A stretch of DNA of 64,000 bases from Gibbula magus (taxonomy: Eukaryota > Mollusca > Gastropoda > Trochida > Trochidae), in assembly GCA_936450465.1 (NCBI GenBank), contig OW388293.1, positions 46,924,040 to 46,988,039 of the forward strand, written 5' to 3'. The notes under the pieces were generated by a model that was not told the origin of the DNA, ran no database searches, and worked only from the letters and a program-made list of their open reading frames with translations. The first letter of the stretch is position 1. Each line of letters starts with the position of its first letter. Below, one piece after another: positions 1-12,700 of this stretch. The position numbers were made by a program, and so were the translations under genes.

Positions 1-610
1 AGTCTTGACAAATACCATGTTTATCTCATCTCACGGTTGGTAGAAAAGTTATATATATAATTTCAAGAGTGGATTCACTCGATGAGATAAACATGGTATT
101 ATTAAAGAATTACATATATCCTCATCCAAAACCGTGTTCAACAGGAGATATCGCTTCTGTGTTTTGGCAGTAGATTTTGCACATGATATCAGAATGCTTT
201 TACACCATCAAGCAATGACATCACAATTCTATGATGTCATAAACATGATGACATCAGAATGCTATTGCATCACAAGTCAAATAGCAGTGTTGTGCTTAGA
301 GATGCACAATTTCCTTGAAGCGTGATGAAGAATGATTTAAGATGATGAATAGAATCTCACCCTCGTGTATTCTGATATCAAATATATCAACACTCGTTGA
401 TAAAAGTTACATATTCTCGACAAGCCTCGGATATTTGAAACTGTTATCAACTTGTGTTGATATATTTGATATCAGAATACACTTGGGTGAGATTCTCTAA
501 ATACTTTCGTTTTTAGATCCATCAGTGGGTCCAAATGAATGAATTAATATATTTGAAACTAAACTACAAATTCATTTAACTAAACATCCTTCAAGAGTCA
601 ATCAACTCAC
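1..610. other. RBM28 intron after exon 15, with two fold-back repeats
   Basis: Non-coding. Two inverted repeats: arms 11-29 and 82-100 (AATACCATG...), and a fold-back element at 351-496. Copies of a tgacatcagaatgct motif lie at about 180-270. No exon found. Confidence 0.6.
351..496. repeat. Fold-back MITE-like inverted repeat
   Basis: Arms of about 65 bp (agaatctcaccc...tatcaaatatatcaac and its complement) fold into one long hairpin with a short loop, as in short non-autonomous DNA elements. No coding capacity. Confidence 0.6.
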
Positions 611-749
611 AGCCTTCTCTAACGAGGAAGAGATTCCTCTTGTCTGTTGTATCTTTCTTCTTCTCCTTCTCCTTCAGATCCACGGCTTCTTTCCTCCGTA
701 AAGCCTTCGATATTTTCAATGGACGTTCACTCAACACAATACCCCCATC
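611..749 (-). CDS. RBM28: RBM28 exon 15 (last in window)
   Basis: Encodes a Lys/Glu-rich stretch ending DKRNLFLVREG, matching the RNLYLAREG segment of vertebrate RBM28. Donor gtgagt at 610, so further exons lie left of position 1. Confidence 0.85.
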
Positions 750-3700
750 CTGGAACACAGACAACAACACAAGGCTTCAAAACTATTTGTAATGTTGAGC
801 TACTGTAGAGATCTACCGTCAACATTTGTCATTGGCTTATATATTTCCAACACCTTCTGAACACTTACCCATGAACCTCATGTAATTTTCAGAACACCAC
901 ACTTATTCCTGCAGTGCATGAATTGGTGTGGAGGACAACCAGTACAGAACTATGATTTTGTTAATTTCATGTTAAATTAAAGCTTAAACCCAAAAACTTT
1001 ACCATTCAAGACAATAAGTAGGCAGCTTATGAATGACTGTCTTATTTCATACACTGCTTCCGATATTTGACAGACTTGAATCAATATTTGTCATCATAAA
1101 GTTTAACAATTTCTAGATAGTTTCTCATTGGTTAGTTTACAAATTGAAAATTTGTCATATCCAAGTTTAGCAATATTAAATTTGAAACCTTCCATTGCAT
1201 TTATATTCACTATTGTCTAATTCAAGTATACTTATAAATAATCAGTTCCGATGGAACGCAATTGAAATCTTTGTTTACTTTCAGAACAACTCCTTGTACC
1301 TAGCAATCAGGGGGAGGTGCTAACCACGTAAAATATACATGAATACGGTATGTGTTACAAATGTGGATCAAATAAATGATTCATGGCGGTACACAAGGGT
1401 TAAGAGGCTCGAGGGCCGGAGGGTACGGTCAAAACACAAGGTTACACATTAAAGAATTCATAGATTTAATGATTCGTTTTGAAACCCGTTAGGGCGGCTT
1501 CATCAGGCCTAGTCTGATGAAGCTGCCCTAGCAGGTGGCGAAACATCACATTAAATCTATGAATTCTTTAACTCCGTTTTCTTGATTTGGGTATAATCAA
1601 GATATATGTGGGTATGATAATATGATATTCATAAGTGTCAAAAGTCCAGCGTCTGTGATGTCACAGAACAATTGAACATCATGTAACTAAAATGTTGGAT
1701 ATGAGAGATGATTACATTTTGTATATGATTCAAAGGGAATAATATTGGTATTGGTAAGTGTGTAACTCAAGTAGAAAACATGCAAAACTATGCAAAGTTA
1801 ACTCTGAAAGTACACTCATTTCATAAAATGTTTTGACTTATTTACTTGCATTATTTTCTGTAAGAATCACAAACAATGAGTTTTAAGTTTACCTTGCTGG
1901 TATCTTCAGCCTTGGCAAGACACTTGTCAGCTTCCTCCACCGTGCTGAACTTCACAAAGGCAGTTCCTGCATGTATCAAACAAATTAAATGAAATATCAA
2001 TCCTTCATATCATTGCATGTTCATCAAGACTATCACATCAGAAAGGAATTTAAAGTTTACAAGGCAGAGAATAAAATACAAAGAAAAGGACCAATTTTCA
2101 ACAGAGGCATATTTATTTTAAGTGTTCATGGTTGAATATGCCCTCAGGGAATCAGTATCTAACAAAGTAATATAAACAGACTATTAACCCTTAGAGTGCT
2201 GTGTGAGTGGATCGATGACCATCTTGCAGTACTCGATGGTTCCGAAGTCAACCAGCACATCTTTCAGTTCTTCCTCCTCACTGTTGAACGGCACATTCCT
2301 GCAAGTAGAAAGATCATCTTCTTTAACAATTGCAAAATCCATCTACCCGTAATTAGCCAATTTTAATGTAACATAACAAGAAGCCATCAAGCAAGGGTGA
2401 TCAAGAAAGGACACCCAAATCTCTGTCCAAAAAAGATGCACGCATACAAAATATTTGTGTTGAGATTGAAAGGTGTAGGAGAAGTAGGGGAACATAAACA
2501 GTTCATCCAATCCTGAGTCAGGAGCAGAAACTATCATATTATCATCTCAGAACTTTGCAAGGCCAGGTAGGGTTCATATTGTTAATAAGTTGTTAAATAC
2601 AGAGAATTCCTGTTCAAAATTAATTCTCACCTGATGAAGAGAGTTTTTCCTTCATCCACATCGCTTTTCTGTTCTTTCCTCTTGACATCTGCAGGAAGAA
2701 CGTACTTTCGTTAAGAAGAAATCATTCAATGAACTTAGTGATGGAACTACCTTTCTGATCTTGATTCATAAGGTTTCTTTGAGAGGTACGTTACATATTG
2801 GAACGACACAATAGAAGAGAAGTAGATGGTATTGCACAGTTTGTTACTGTAGGTATTGGTCTATGAACCTAAAAGGTTCCTTTCTTCTTTGAGTCACATT
2901 TTGAAGTTAGAAAGTACAGGTATTATTGATTACAACTCCTTCATTTTGAGGCTATTTTCGACACAAACTCTATACAGGTGTCACTTTTTGCTCTCTCTCT
3001 CTCTTCCATATAGGCAAACTAGTTAATCGTCAAAAGCAATTGCTTTACTATAACATTAGAATCACTAAAATAAGCTGGTAAACTCAAATGTTGTCTACAT
3101 GAATGGCTAAGCTTTAATAGCTTTGACCAGGGTGTATTTATACATCAAATACGGTACTAACTTTTGTTTGCTGGAGTTCTCTCCCCTGGAGATCCGTCCC
3201 TGAAACCTTCATCACTGGAGGAGTCATCGGAACTCTCTGAAACACAATTCTTATTATTAAAGTGTTTGGTTATCTGCAAGATGTTGCTGTGTATCCTTCA
3301 TCAATCCCAAATATTCAGGGTAAGGCGAAAACAATGTATTAATCCTTCATCAATCTTATATGCTCCAAATATGCAGGCAAATTAAGTTTTCAATAATTTA
3401 GTAAATAAGAATATGTTCCACCGTTTTATGCACATTTTCAAACAGTTTCCTTTGCAAGACAATTTCAGCAAGACTGACAAATCATAATATGTTATGCGAT
3501 CTAAATGAAATCTAATCTATTGCTTTAACAGGAAGGATAAGTTTCATAATATCTCACAACTCCTAATCTCCTGTTTCATCTTCATCACAAGTATGGTTAA
3601 CTTTTTATCTGCTTATGTTGTAATATTCAAAGTATGCCTATCATTATCAGATCATGTCAGATCCCTAATTGTTCCTCTTTTTAAAACAAGATATGATCCC

Positions 3701-6700
3701 TTAAAGTTTGCTTCAAATGAATGGTACAGAAATTAGTATTAATTCATTCAGCAGATAAAGAATTCATAACGTGTTGTGTGATATATCAATCAAAAATTCG
3801 AACCAACCTGCAGAGGTTGCAGATTCTTTGAAGGGATCCTCCTTGGGGTACATATAGCATAAAAATCCTAATTTTTAACTTGATGACAGATTGTAACTTA
3901 ATTTTTAAAAATAACAGTAAAAATAAGTTCAAAAAACACAAAATAAGTGTTTTCCGAACGTGTGACCACCCTGTGTAGAGCCCCATCCCAGCGCAAACCA
4001 AGGGATGTAACTCTAATCTCACCACTTATCAATCTAACCATGTCAGACAGAATAAGGGGAGGTGGGTGGCCGTACCCCAAGGAGGATCCCTTCAAAGAAT
4101 CTGCAACCTCTGCAGGTTGGTTCGATTCTTTTTCAGAAGGGATCCTCCTTGGGGTACATATAGCATAAGGCAGACTCCCAAAGAAGACTTAGGATGTGGA
4201 TTCTGTCTGTATACTAAATACCCCTTAAAAGTGCTCTACTCAATCCAAGAAAGGTGTCACACTTACCAGATCACGTGACCTCCCGCGCCGAGGGCTGAGG
4301 ATGGGTGATCCCTTGGGGACTAACCAATCGGCTAACCAGCCTGATTACCGTTATTCGAGCCAAATACCCCCCCCCCCCCTCTTTTTTTTACAAAAGACTA
4401 TTGGGGAGCAATAGGAGTAAGTATTTCCCGCTAGGCAGTGCCACCGGGACACCTGCTGCTGCTGCCCAAAACAGTGTAACTGGTTAGGATGAACAATTAA
4501 GGTTAGTTTATTAGTCTTCTTAGAAAACTGAACTGAACCAAACTGAACAATAACTCGAAAGCTCAATCAGCTAGAGAGTGTCAACTCTGCCCACCTGAGA
4601 GAACCGACTGACCAAACCGAGCGCGCTCTCTAGAGTGCCTGTCTAGTTGGTAGTGTCGAATGAACGTGCTCGGCCGGCTCCAGATAGCGGCGGAGCAGAT
4701 CTCTTCGATGGGCAGAGCCGCAGCGAACGCCTTAGACGTCGCAACCGCTCTAACCGAGTGAGCTTTCAACTGACCTGGGGCCTCTAAGCCCTTGTGAACG
4801 TAGCCCATGACAATGGCAGACACTATCCACCTGGATATTGACTGCTTTGACGCCGGCAAACCAGGCTTGCTACCTCCGTAACAACAGAACAGTTGCTGAT
4901 CCTTACGGATAGCCCTGGTACGTCTGATATAAGTCTTAAGAACCTTGCGCACATCCAAAATGTGTGCATGGTTTCCAGTGGACCCCGAAGAGGCCGGCTG
5001 CATAAGAGTCGGCAGTTCGATAGGAGCCGTCACATGGAACGAGTGGTCGACCTTGGGACGATAGCTGTCGGGCAGCCTGATACTGACTCTGTCCTTATGA
5101 AAGACAGTCAGTTCGGGATCAGCAGACATCGCATGGATGTCGCCTACCCGCCTGCCCGACGCCAAAGCCACCAAAAAAGCGGCCTTCCACGTCAGAAGCT
5201 GCAGTGACAGTGCGTTCAAGTCTTTGAACCCCGGACCTGAGAGCCAATCCAAAACAATTGAAAGGTCCCAAGTGGGGCTGATACGCCGGACAACCGGACG
5301 TATCCTGTCCACGCCTGCTAAGAAACGCTGTACCAGTGGATGCGATCCCAAAAGAGCACCGTCCACTGGTATGTGGAAAGCAGAAATAGCCGTAGAGTAT
5401 CCCCTGACAGTCGATGCGGCTAAACCAGCATCTAACCTGGACTGGAGGAACTCCAAAACAGCGACTAGATCTGTAGAAAAGGGATCGAGAAGCCCTCTAT
5501 CGCCACACCAGCGCGCATAACAGGCCCATCGATCTTCATACTGAAGGTTTGTCGAATCCCTCCTCGAAGCCAGTATTGTGTCTGCAACTCGTGCAGGAAT
5601 ACCGCTCTCCTGGAGGCGATTCCGGACAGTGGCCAAGCCACCCACTGAATCCTGGGATTCTGGTGTGGCGCCCCTTCCTGAAATAGTATGTCTCGTCTCG
5701 AGGGTAACAGTACAGGAGGCTGTACGAGAAACCTGAGAACGGACGGGAACCAACTCTGAGCCGTCCAAAGTGGTGCGATAAGCACCACGAGGCGAGCTGG
5801 TTGATTGGTCAACTGAGAAAGAACCCTGGGGATCAGAGGTACCGGCGGGAACGCCCATAGTACTCTGTCCGTCCAGTCGATCGCGAAGGCGTCTCTGGAT
5901 AGAGCCCTTGGATCTGGAATTCTTGAGCAGAACACCGGTATCTGATTCGTCATCCCTGACGCAAACAGATCCACCTGGAACGACCCGAACAACAGGGAGA
6001 TAGTTCCGAATATCCCCCGGTCGAGCATCCACTCGTGAGGTGTTAGGATGCGCCGAGACAAAGCGTCCGCACGGACGTTGTCCACTCCCGGGAGATAAAC
6101 AGGGACCACCTGAATGCTGAACTGGTCGCACCACAGTAGGAACTGCCACGACTCCTGAAGGAGAGATGGAGACACTGTGCCGCCCTGTTTCAGAATGTAG
6201 GATATGGCTGTTTGGTTGTCCATCTCTAGACGAACCACAAGCCCCCTGATCCGCTCTTTGAAGCACTCGAACACACGTCGAACTGCCCTGAGCTCTAGCA
6301 CGTTGATGTGCAATTTCGACTCCTCCTGTGACCAAAGGCCCGAGGCTGTCAGGTCTTCCAGGACTCCCCCCCAGCCTGATAGGGAGGCGTCTGTCTGGAT
6401 GGTGACCGAAGGCGTTGGAAGCTCTAGCGGTAGACCCTTGAGAAGGTTGCTCTCGGAAACCCACCACCGAAGATGCTCTAGCACCCAAACCGGTGTGGTT
6501 AGAACCTTCTCGAAGCTGTCCGAGTGTGACCACATTCGTGCCAGCGCTTGCTGAACCGGTCTCATACTCAAGCGAGCTCTCCAAACCACGTCCACTGTCG
6601 CCGCCATATGCCCCAACAACTGAAGCCAAGTCCTGGCTGTGTGGGTTGGCGATTGAAGGAACAAGTGGACTGCCCCGATCACTTTGGGCACCCGATCCGG

Positions 6701-9700
6701 GGCCAGGGACACGGAACCGGAGGCCGTATCGAACCTTGCGCCCAGAAAGACCAGGTCCTGTCTGGGGGCTATGTCTGACTTCTTCAGGTTGATGATCCAA
6801 CCCAGCTTGAGCAAGATGTCTAACACCTGCTGGGTGGCTTCCTGATTTAGTTCTCGAGACAAGGCTCTGATCAGCCAGTCGTCCAGGTACGGATGACAAC
6901 ACCTGCCCTGCGACCTGGCGGCCTGCGCCGGTATCAACATCAACTTGGTGAATACCCTCGGAGCAGTTGAAATGCCGAAGGGTAACACCCGGAATTGGTA
7001 ACAAGCCCCGTCGAAGGAGAACCGAAGAAACTCCTTGAAGTCGGGGTGCATTGGAACATGGAGATAAGCATCCTTGAGGTCTATTGACGACAGCCAATCT
7101 CCCCTCTCTACTGACGCTATGACCGTTCTCAAGGTTTCCATCTTGAACGTTGGAACCTGTAGACTGCGATTCAAATATTTCAGATTGAGAATCGGTCTGA
7201 ACCCTCCGTCCTTCTTGGGTACCAGGAAGTAGGTCGAGTAATAACCGCTCTGTTCCTGACCCTTCGGTACTACCTCGATGGCTGCTTTGTCTAGCAAAGC
7301 CTGCACCTCGGCACGAAGGACTTCCGCCTTCTCTGGCAACTCGGGCACCTTCGTGTGCCGTATCCCGGAGAAAGTCGGTGGGTCGTACTTCCAAAGTGGT
7401 AAGTGGCCCTCCCTGAGTGTGGACAGGACCCAGGTATTTGAGGTGACTTTCTCCCACTCTGAGATGAAGTGAGATAGTCTGCCCCCCACTGGAAGATCTC
7501 TGGAAAGACAGTGTACCCCCGTCTCCGGCAGCATTCGAGCTGCTGGAATTTTGGGTGGTGACTCGGGCTTCGGAGGACCTAGGTCGGCTTGCTTTGCTTC
7601 CCTCGGCTCCGAAAATTCCGCTGGCCTTTATGCCCACGGAATTGCCCTTTCTTTCCCTTCCCCTTGAATCTCTTCTTGTTGCCCATAGGGCCATTCCAAG
7701 AAGCTCGACCGGAACCCCCCGGCGTGGGGTATAGGTCATCAAGGGGGGAAGACCGCACTCGCTTTTCTTGCGGAGCTGGTTCCTCGAGGAGCACTTTAGA
7801 GTCCTCGAAGGCAACCTTCTGCTCGGCGGCTTCCTTGACTACGGCCTGCGATCCAGGAAAGAGGGTTGACCCCAACCTGAAAGGCAGGTTCTGCAAGGTG
7901 AGGCGTGTGGACTGCGAGTACTTAGACGTCGCTAGCCACAGCCGGCGCATCCCCATAACTGCGCCCATTATCTGACTCGAGGCACTCCTGATTGAGTCCC
8001 GAGCCAGATAACTTGATACCTCCGCCAACTGCTTCTGGAACGTGGTCACCTTAGTGCCCAGTTCCTGCATCTCTGCCAGGTCCTTAGCCTGCATAGCAGC
8101 AAGGTAGGCCCCGTGCACTGCTACCCTCAGTTGTTGGGCTCCGTTCCTATATGTGTCCTCGTGGGCACGGAACTCGGCCTTAAACATGGCAGCCTGCGAC
8201 AGAAATGGAGGCAGTCGCCGGCCCTGTTTGCCTACAGAAGGCTGCGCCTGAGCGCCGGACAGGGTGACGGAGGTCAGGACGCATTCGTCCACAACCGGAA
8301 GGTCGAAGAGACCGTCCTCTCCCAACTGGTACCTCTTGTTGAGTTCAGGCAAATCAGCCTTCGTACGGGCACCAGAAAGAAGAGGATTGATCGCCTCGAC
8401 CAACAAGCTGTCGATGATGCGGAGCCTGGTCGCCGGAGGCTTGCTGGGAGCAAAAGCCTCCCCCGGAAGTCGGAACTCCTCGGTGACCTGCTCCGGGACG
8501 GGAACAAGCGTCTGCGGGATAGCGATCGCTATTCGGTCACGCGTCTCCTTTAGAAGCTCGGCGAGCGAAACAGCACGGCCGGATTCCTCATCCTCCTCTG
8601 AATACTCGGATTCCTCCTCCTCCGGGTCCCCGGCACCGGAGCCACTCTGCAGTGACCCAGTGTCCGAAGCCCGATCTCGGATTGTCCGTTTGAGAGGGAT
8701 GCGGTACCCGGCGCTGCTCACCGGCGCTCGTCCCCCGACCGGAGCCGGTCCCCGGGGCTGCGACGGCACCGGCGCCGAAGCACCGGCGCTCTTGCCCTTG
8801 GGGTTAACGGCGCCCCTCGACGTGCTCGGCACCTCGGCACCTTGCACCGACGAGGGGGCTTTGATTACTTGAGCACGAGGCAGAGCCGGAGCAGTCTCTC
8901 GGATGCCTACGTCGGGAGCCACTACCTTGCCGGGGCCTGCGCCCGGTTCAGTAGTGCCCCCGAGGTCGTTACCTGCACGAGTGCCGGCCGACCCTTGGGC
9001 ATCAAGGTCCGGCAGGGCCACGACGGTCAACTCCTTACGGAGCTGTTCCATCATCGACCCCACCATCCCCGTCATCTGCCCTTGGATTATGGTAGCGATA
9101 GCTGCCGCGTCCAGATTAGTATTAGTCATGGGTGTGTTAGCAACAGCAACGTTTACGTTAGTCTGTGGTTGTGGAGAAAGAACTGGAGGGGGAGGCGAAC
9201 CCCCCGCAGCCGGTGACCCCACCTCCATATCCGCCTCATCCGATGAGGAAGAGGGGACAGGAGTGGATTGCACCTTCTTTTTCCCCTTACCCTTTGACTT
9301 ACACCTTTTCTCTTTAGAGGGTGGGATGGCCCCTTTAATTTCCTGCCCTGACTTCTGGAGGTTACGGAAGAAGAGCATGTCAATGCCCCTCTCCTTCTTC
9401 GCCCTTGGTGTGAAGTTGAGGCACAGCTGGCAGGTAGAGTCGTCGTGCTCATCCTCTACCAGGCATGCTAAGCACCTGTCGTGCTTGTCAGCAGGGGGGA
9501 TGCGGGACTTGCACCCCACACATTCGGTGAAAGACTGCAAGTCAAACACAGAATGTTTAGGGGTGTGCATGTGTGTAAGTGCAATGTTTATGTTTCATAA
9601 AAGTGCATCATACAAACAAACGCAGAGGCGCTACTATAATAACTAAGCACTCGGCAAGTAATAAATAGTAAGCCACTGAAAGAAATAGAGCATGAATATA

Positions 9701-12700
9701 CCTAGTATATCTTGCCGACTGAGACGATAACCCCGAGAATGAAAAAATTCAAAAAGGGAGAAATCCTCATCAGTAAAGTGCTGCCCTAAAATGCGAAGCA
9801 TAATAAAGAACCTCCAAAACAAACAAATCTCAATACAAGAATAGCAAAGTACTAACACATTGCATTTTGTTTGAGATCCGCCATTTTGAGCGTTTTCCAT
9901 CCGCCATTATTCGAAGCATACGAAGCACGTGCGAATTGAAAAACGAAGTTACAACGCGACAAAAACCATATAAGTAACCTAAACATTCGCCTCTACGAAT
10001 AAAAAGGGGTTACCACACATACAGTATTCTTAGTCTTGTCCATTTTCATCAAATTGTGAAACTCAAGTCAAAAGGTCTCTCAAACAAAAACACGTCTTGT
10101 CTGGTCAATGACAGATTGATAAGTGGTGAGATTAGAGTTACATCCCTTGGTTTGCGCTGGGATGGGGCTCTACACAGGGTGGTCACACGTTCGGAAACAC
10201 TTATTTTGTGTTTTTTGAACTTATTTTTACTGTTATTTTTAAAAATTAAGTTACAATCTGTCATCAAGTTAAAAATTAGGATTTTTATGCTATATGTACC
10301 CCAAGGAGGATCCCTTCTGAAAAAGAATTTGTTATATAACGTCAATTTCATTAGTATTGCTGCAGCTGGTTATATTACAAGGCAAATCTTGTATGACAAT
10401 GTATTTGGCTGCAATCTTTTTCTTCTTACCATCATCGTCATCATCACTTTCTTCTTTATCGCTATCTTCTTCATCGCTGCTACTTCCTGCTTCATCGTCC
10501 TCCCCTTCGGATTCTTCCTCCTCACTGTCTGTGCTGAAGGATCCTTCATCTTCACTTGACTCATCTGATGGAGGAGAACTTACTCTTATCAAATGTAAAC
10601 ATAATCCCTGTATACTAAACAATCTACCATTTAATGCTTTTTTATTAAACAAGTGAATGAATTGGTATTAAACAGGCGAAGCGAGTTTAGTATTCTCTTT
10701 ATTACTTGCCCAAATATATCAAGTGAAATTGCCGACAGTTTGCTGAAACTAAGATTTTTGTCATGTATCATTGGAGGTGAGGTGAGGTGAGGTGAGTTGG
10801 GGTTAAACGTCGCTTTCAAGAGTATTTCAATTACATCGCGGCTGCTAGTATTATGGCAGGGAGAAAGCCTGCAATGCCATGTGGCTATGTATTGCGGTGA
10901 AACCTGCGAGCATCGGCTGGAACTAGCGAACCATGGGTGGTACTGCACTGAAATTCAGTGTAGCATTGCACCCAAACCTGACTGCGTGTAGAACAGTTCT
11001 CTACTGCAGACAAAGCTGCGGTGCCCCTGGCGGTATTCCATACTTGCAGAGGTACTGCATTAGTTTAATATTGCTGTATAAATATCACACTCGTATCTTC
11101 CATTGGCGAGAAATAAATAAAAATATCAAAATGCCAAAAATCATTGTTTCTGCAGGTGTGTCTGTATTTCATCGTTTGATGTCATGAAGCAATTGAAGGT
11201 AACGTGCTGAAGACAACAGTCCAGATACTTACCATAACTCTTCTACTAAATATTTCTTTTGAATTTGTGCATTTAAATTCATTCTAAGAGGAGCAGAGAA
11301 CCATTCACAACACACGGAGCTATCCGCAAATAGTACCAGAAGAATGTTTGTTACATGTTTCGGGGTCGGTTTACTCCTTCACCAGACCTTCATCAAGTCT
11401 GACAGCTCTGTGTGATGTGAACGGTTCTCTCCTCCTCTTAGTTTCCCAACTTCAGTTGGCCCCATTCCAGCATCCTTAAGTGGATCCACATGCTGTTACC
11501 CCGATCATAACCGCCTCCAGACAGGTCATCCCGCTGCCCCTTTCTGTAAATTCATTCTAAAAGTATGGTCAAATGAACAAGAATATTTGACTAAATTCTC
11601 ATATCTCACCTTTCATTTTCTCATACTGATTCTTTGCTAAAGCCCAGTCGACTGCAATTGGTCGACCTATAACAGAATGAAGTGAACACAATAACACTTG
11701 ATCATCACTTTATGATACACGGTTGTTTATAGAATACAAAATATCAATATTGGATGATGATCAGATTTAACCAGCCGGGTCTCACATAATTCACATGGTG
11801 ATAACATACCTCTGATTTTGACACCATTCATGCTGGATATCGCGGACTCGGCACTTTTGAAGAGAACGAACTGGATGAATCCAAATCCCATCAGCTTACC
11901 ATCTGAAATATTGAAATCATCAATAGGAATCAGTCTTCTAAAATTTCATGAAATGGTCACTGGAAGCTCGAAAATTCATTTGCTCAGGGAAAACAGGGAA
12001 TATCAGACATGCCCATTTAACAAGAGAGGTTTATTACATACATTCGTGACTGAAATTGACATTTTTCTAAATCAGTATCTGTACACATTAAAAGGTTTTA
12101 ATAATTACTATTTAGCAAATTCACACATGGGTTTAGATCATTTAGTTCACCGTTCCATAATTCTCTTTCAATAAGACTATGTTACTTGCATTTTGGGATA
12201 TTCGTTCCAAGAGGATGATATTTGGATTTACTTTGACAGAGAGCATTTCAATAGAGGTAAATGGTAACTAAATGTTATTCATATCTATTTTTATAAACTC
12301 ATTAAACATGTGTAAATGCAGCTTTCCCACAAGGCATACCTTGCGACCATCTCTATCACTATGACTTTTACAAAACCAGTGTGAATTTTTGTATTGCCCT
12401 GAGCGAGAGTGATGGTTATACATAAATTTGCACGGGTTTCGTAAAAGTCATATGACACACTTTCGAGTAATATAATTGCTTTGTTACCCATTCTATTCTA
12501 TTTGATTTGCGTAAAAATAGTCAGGATCGGCCCACTTTTTTGGCGACGACAAACTACAGTGACGTCACAAACAATTTATGACGTCATAGACGACGAAACA
12601 ATGGTTGCTAAACAAACGTGATATGTCCACACAACGAAATACAGTAAGTCGAAGTGAAACAATGGCTGCTAAGCAAACATGATATGTGCAGATGTGCTCA

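Larger units (their letters stand above)
3799..10325 (-). mobile_element. DIRS-type tyrosine-recombinase retrotransposon, apparently intact
   Basis: A 6.5-kb element reading on the minus strand inside the RBM28 intron between exons 10 and 11, sense to the host gene. Element order 5' to 3': inverted terminal repeat (10325-10113), gag-like ORF (9570-7579), RT/RNase H/methyltransferase-like ORF (7534-5465) overlapped by a tyrosine recombinase ORF (to 4581), internal complementary region (4168-4072), second inverted terminal repeat (4035-3799). This is the DIRS architecture: no integrase or protease, inverted rather than direct repeats, and integration of a circular intermediate by the recombinase. 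All three ORFs are uninterrupted and the shared part of the terminal repeats differs by a single one-base indel, so insertion looks recent. Flanking trinucleotides are ATT (3796-3798) and AAT (10326-10328). Without it the intron would be about 0.7 kb. Confidence 0.92.

Noticed and set aside
5465..7814. Separate protein encoded by the upstream two thirds of the 1077-codon frame
   Set aside because: No recognisable domain, first codon not ATG, and it overlaps the clearly coding RT frame; kept only as a possible extension of the recombinase.
4893..9646. Plus-strand ORFs of 76-247 codons opposite the DIRS genes
   Set aside because: Antisense shadows of the GC-richer DIRS ORFs, with no recognisable domains and no start context.
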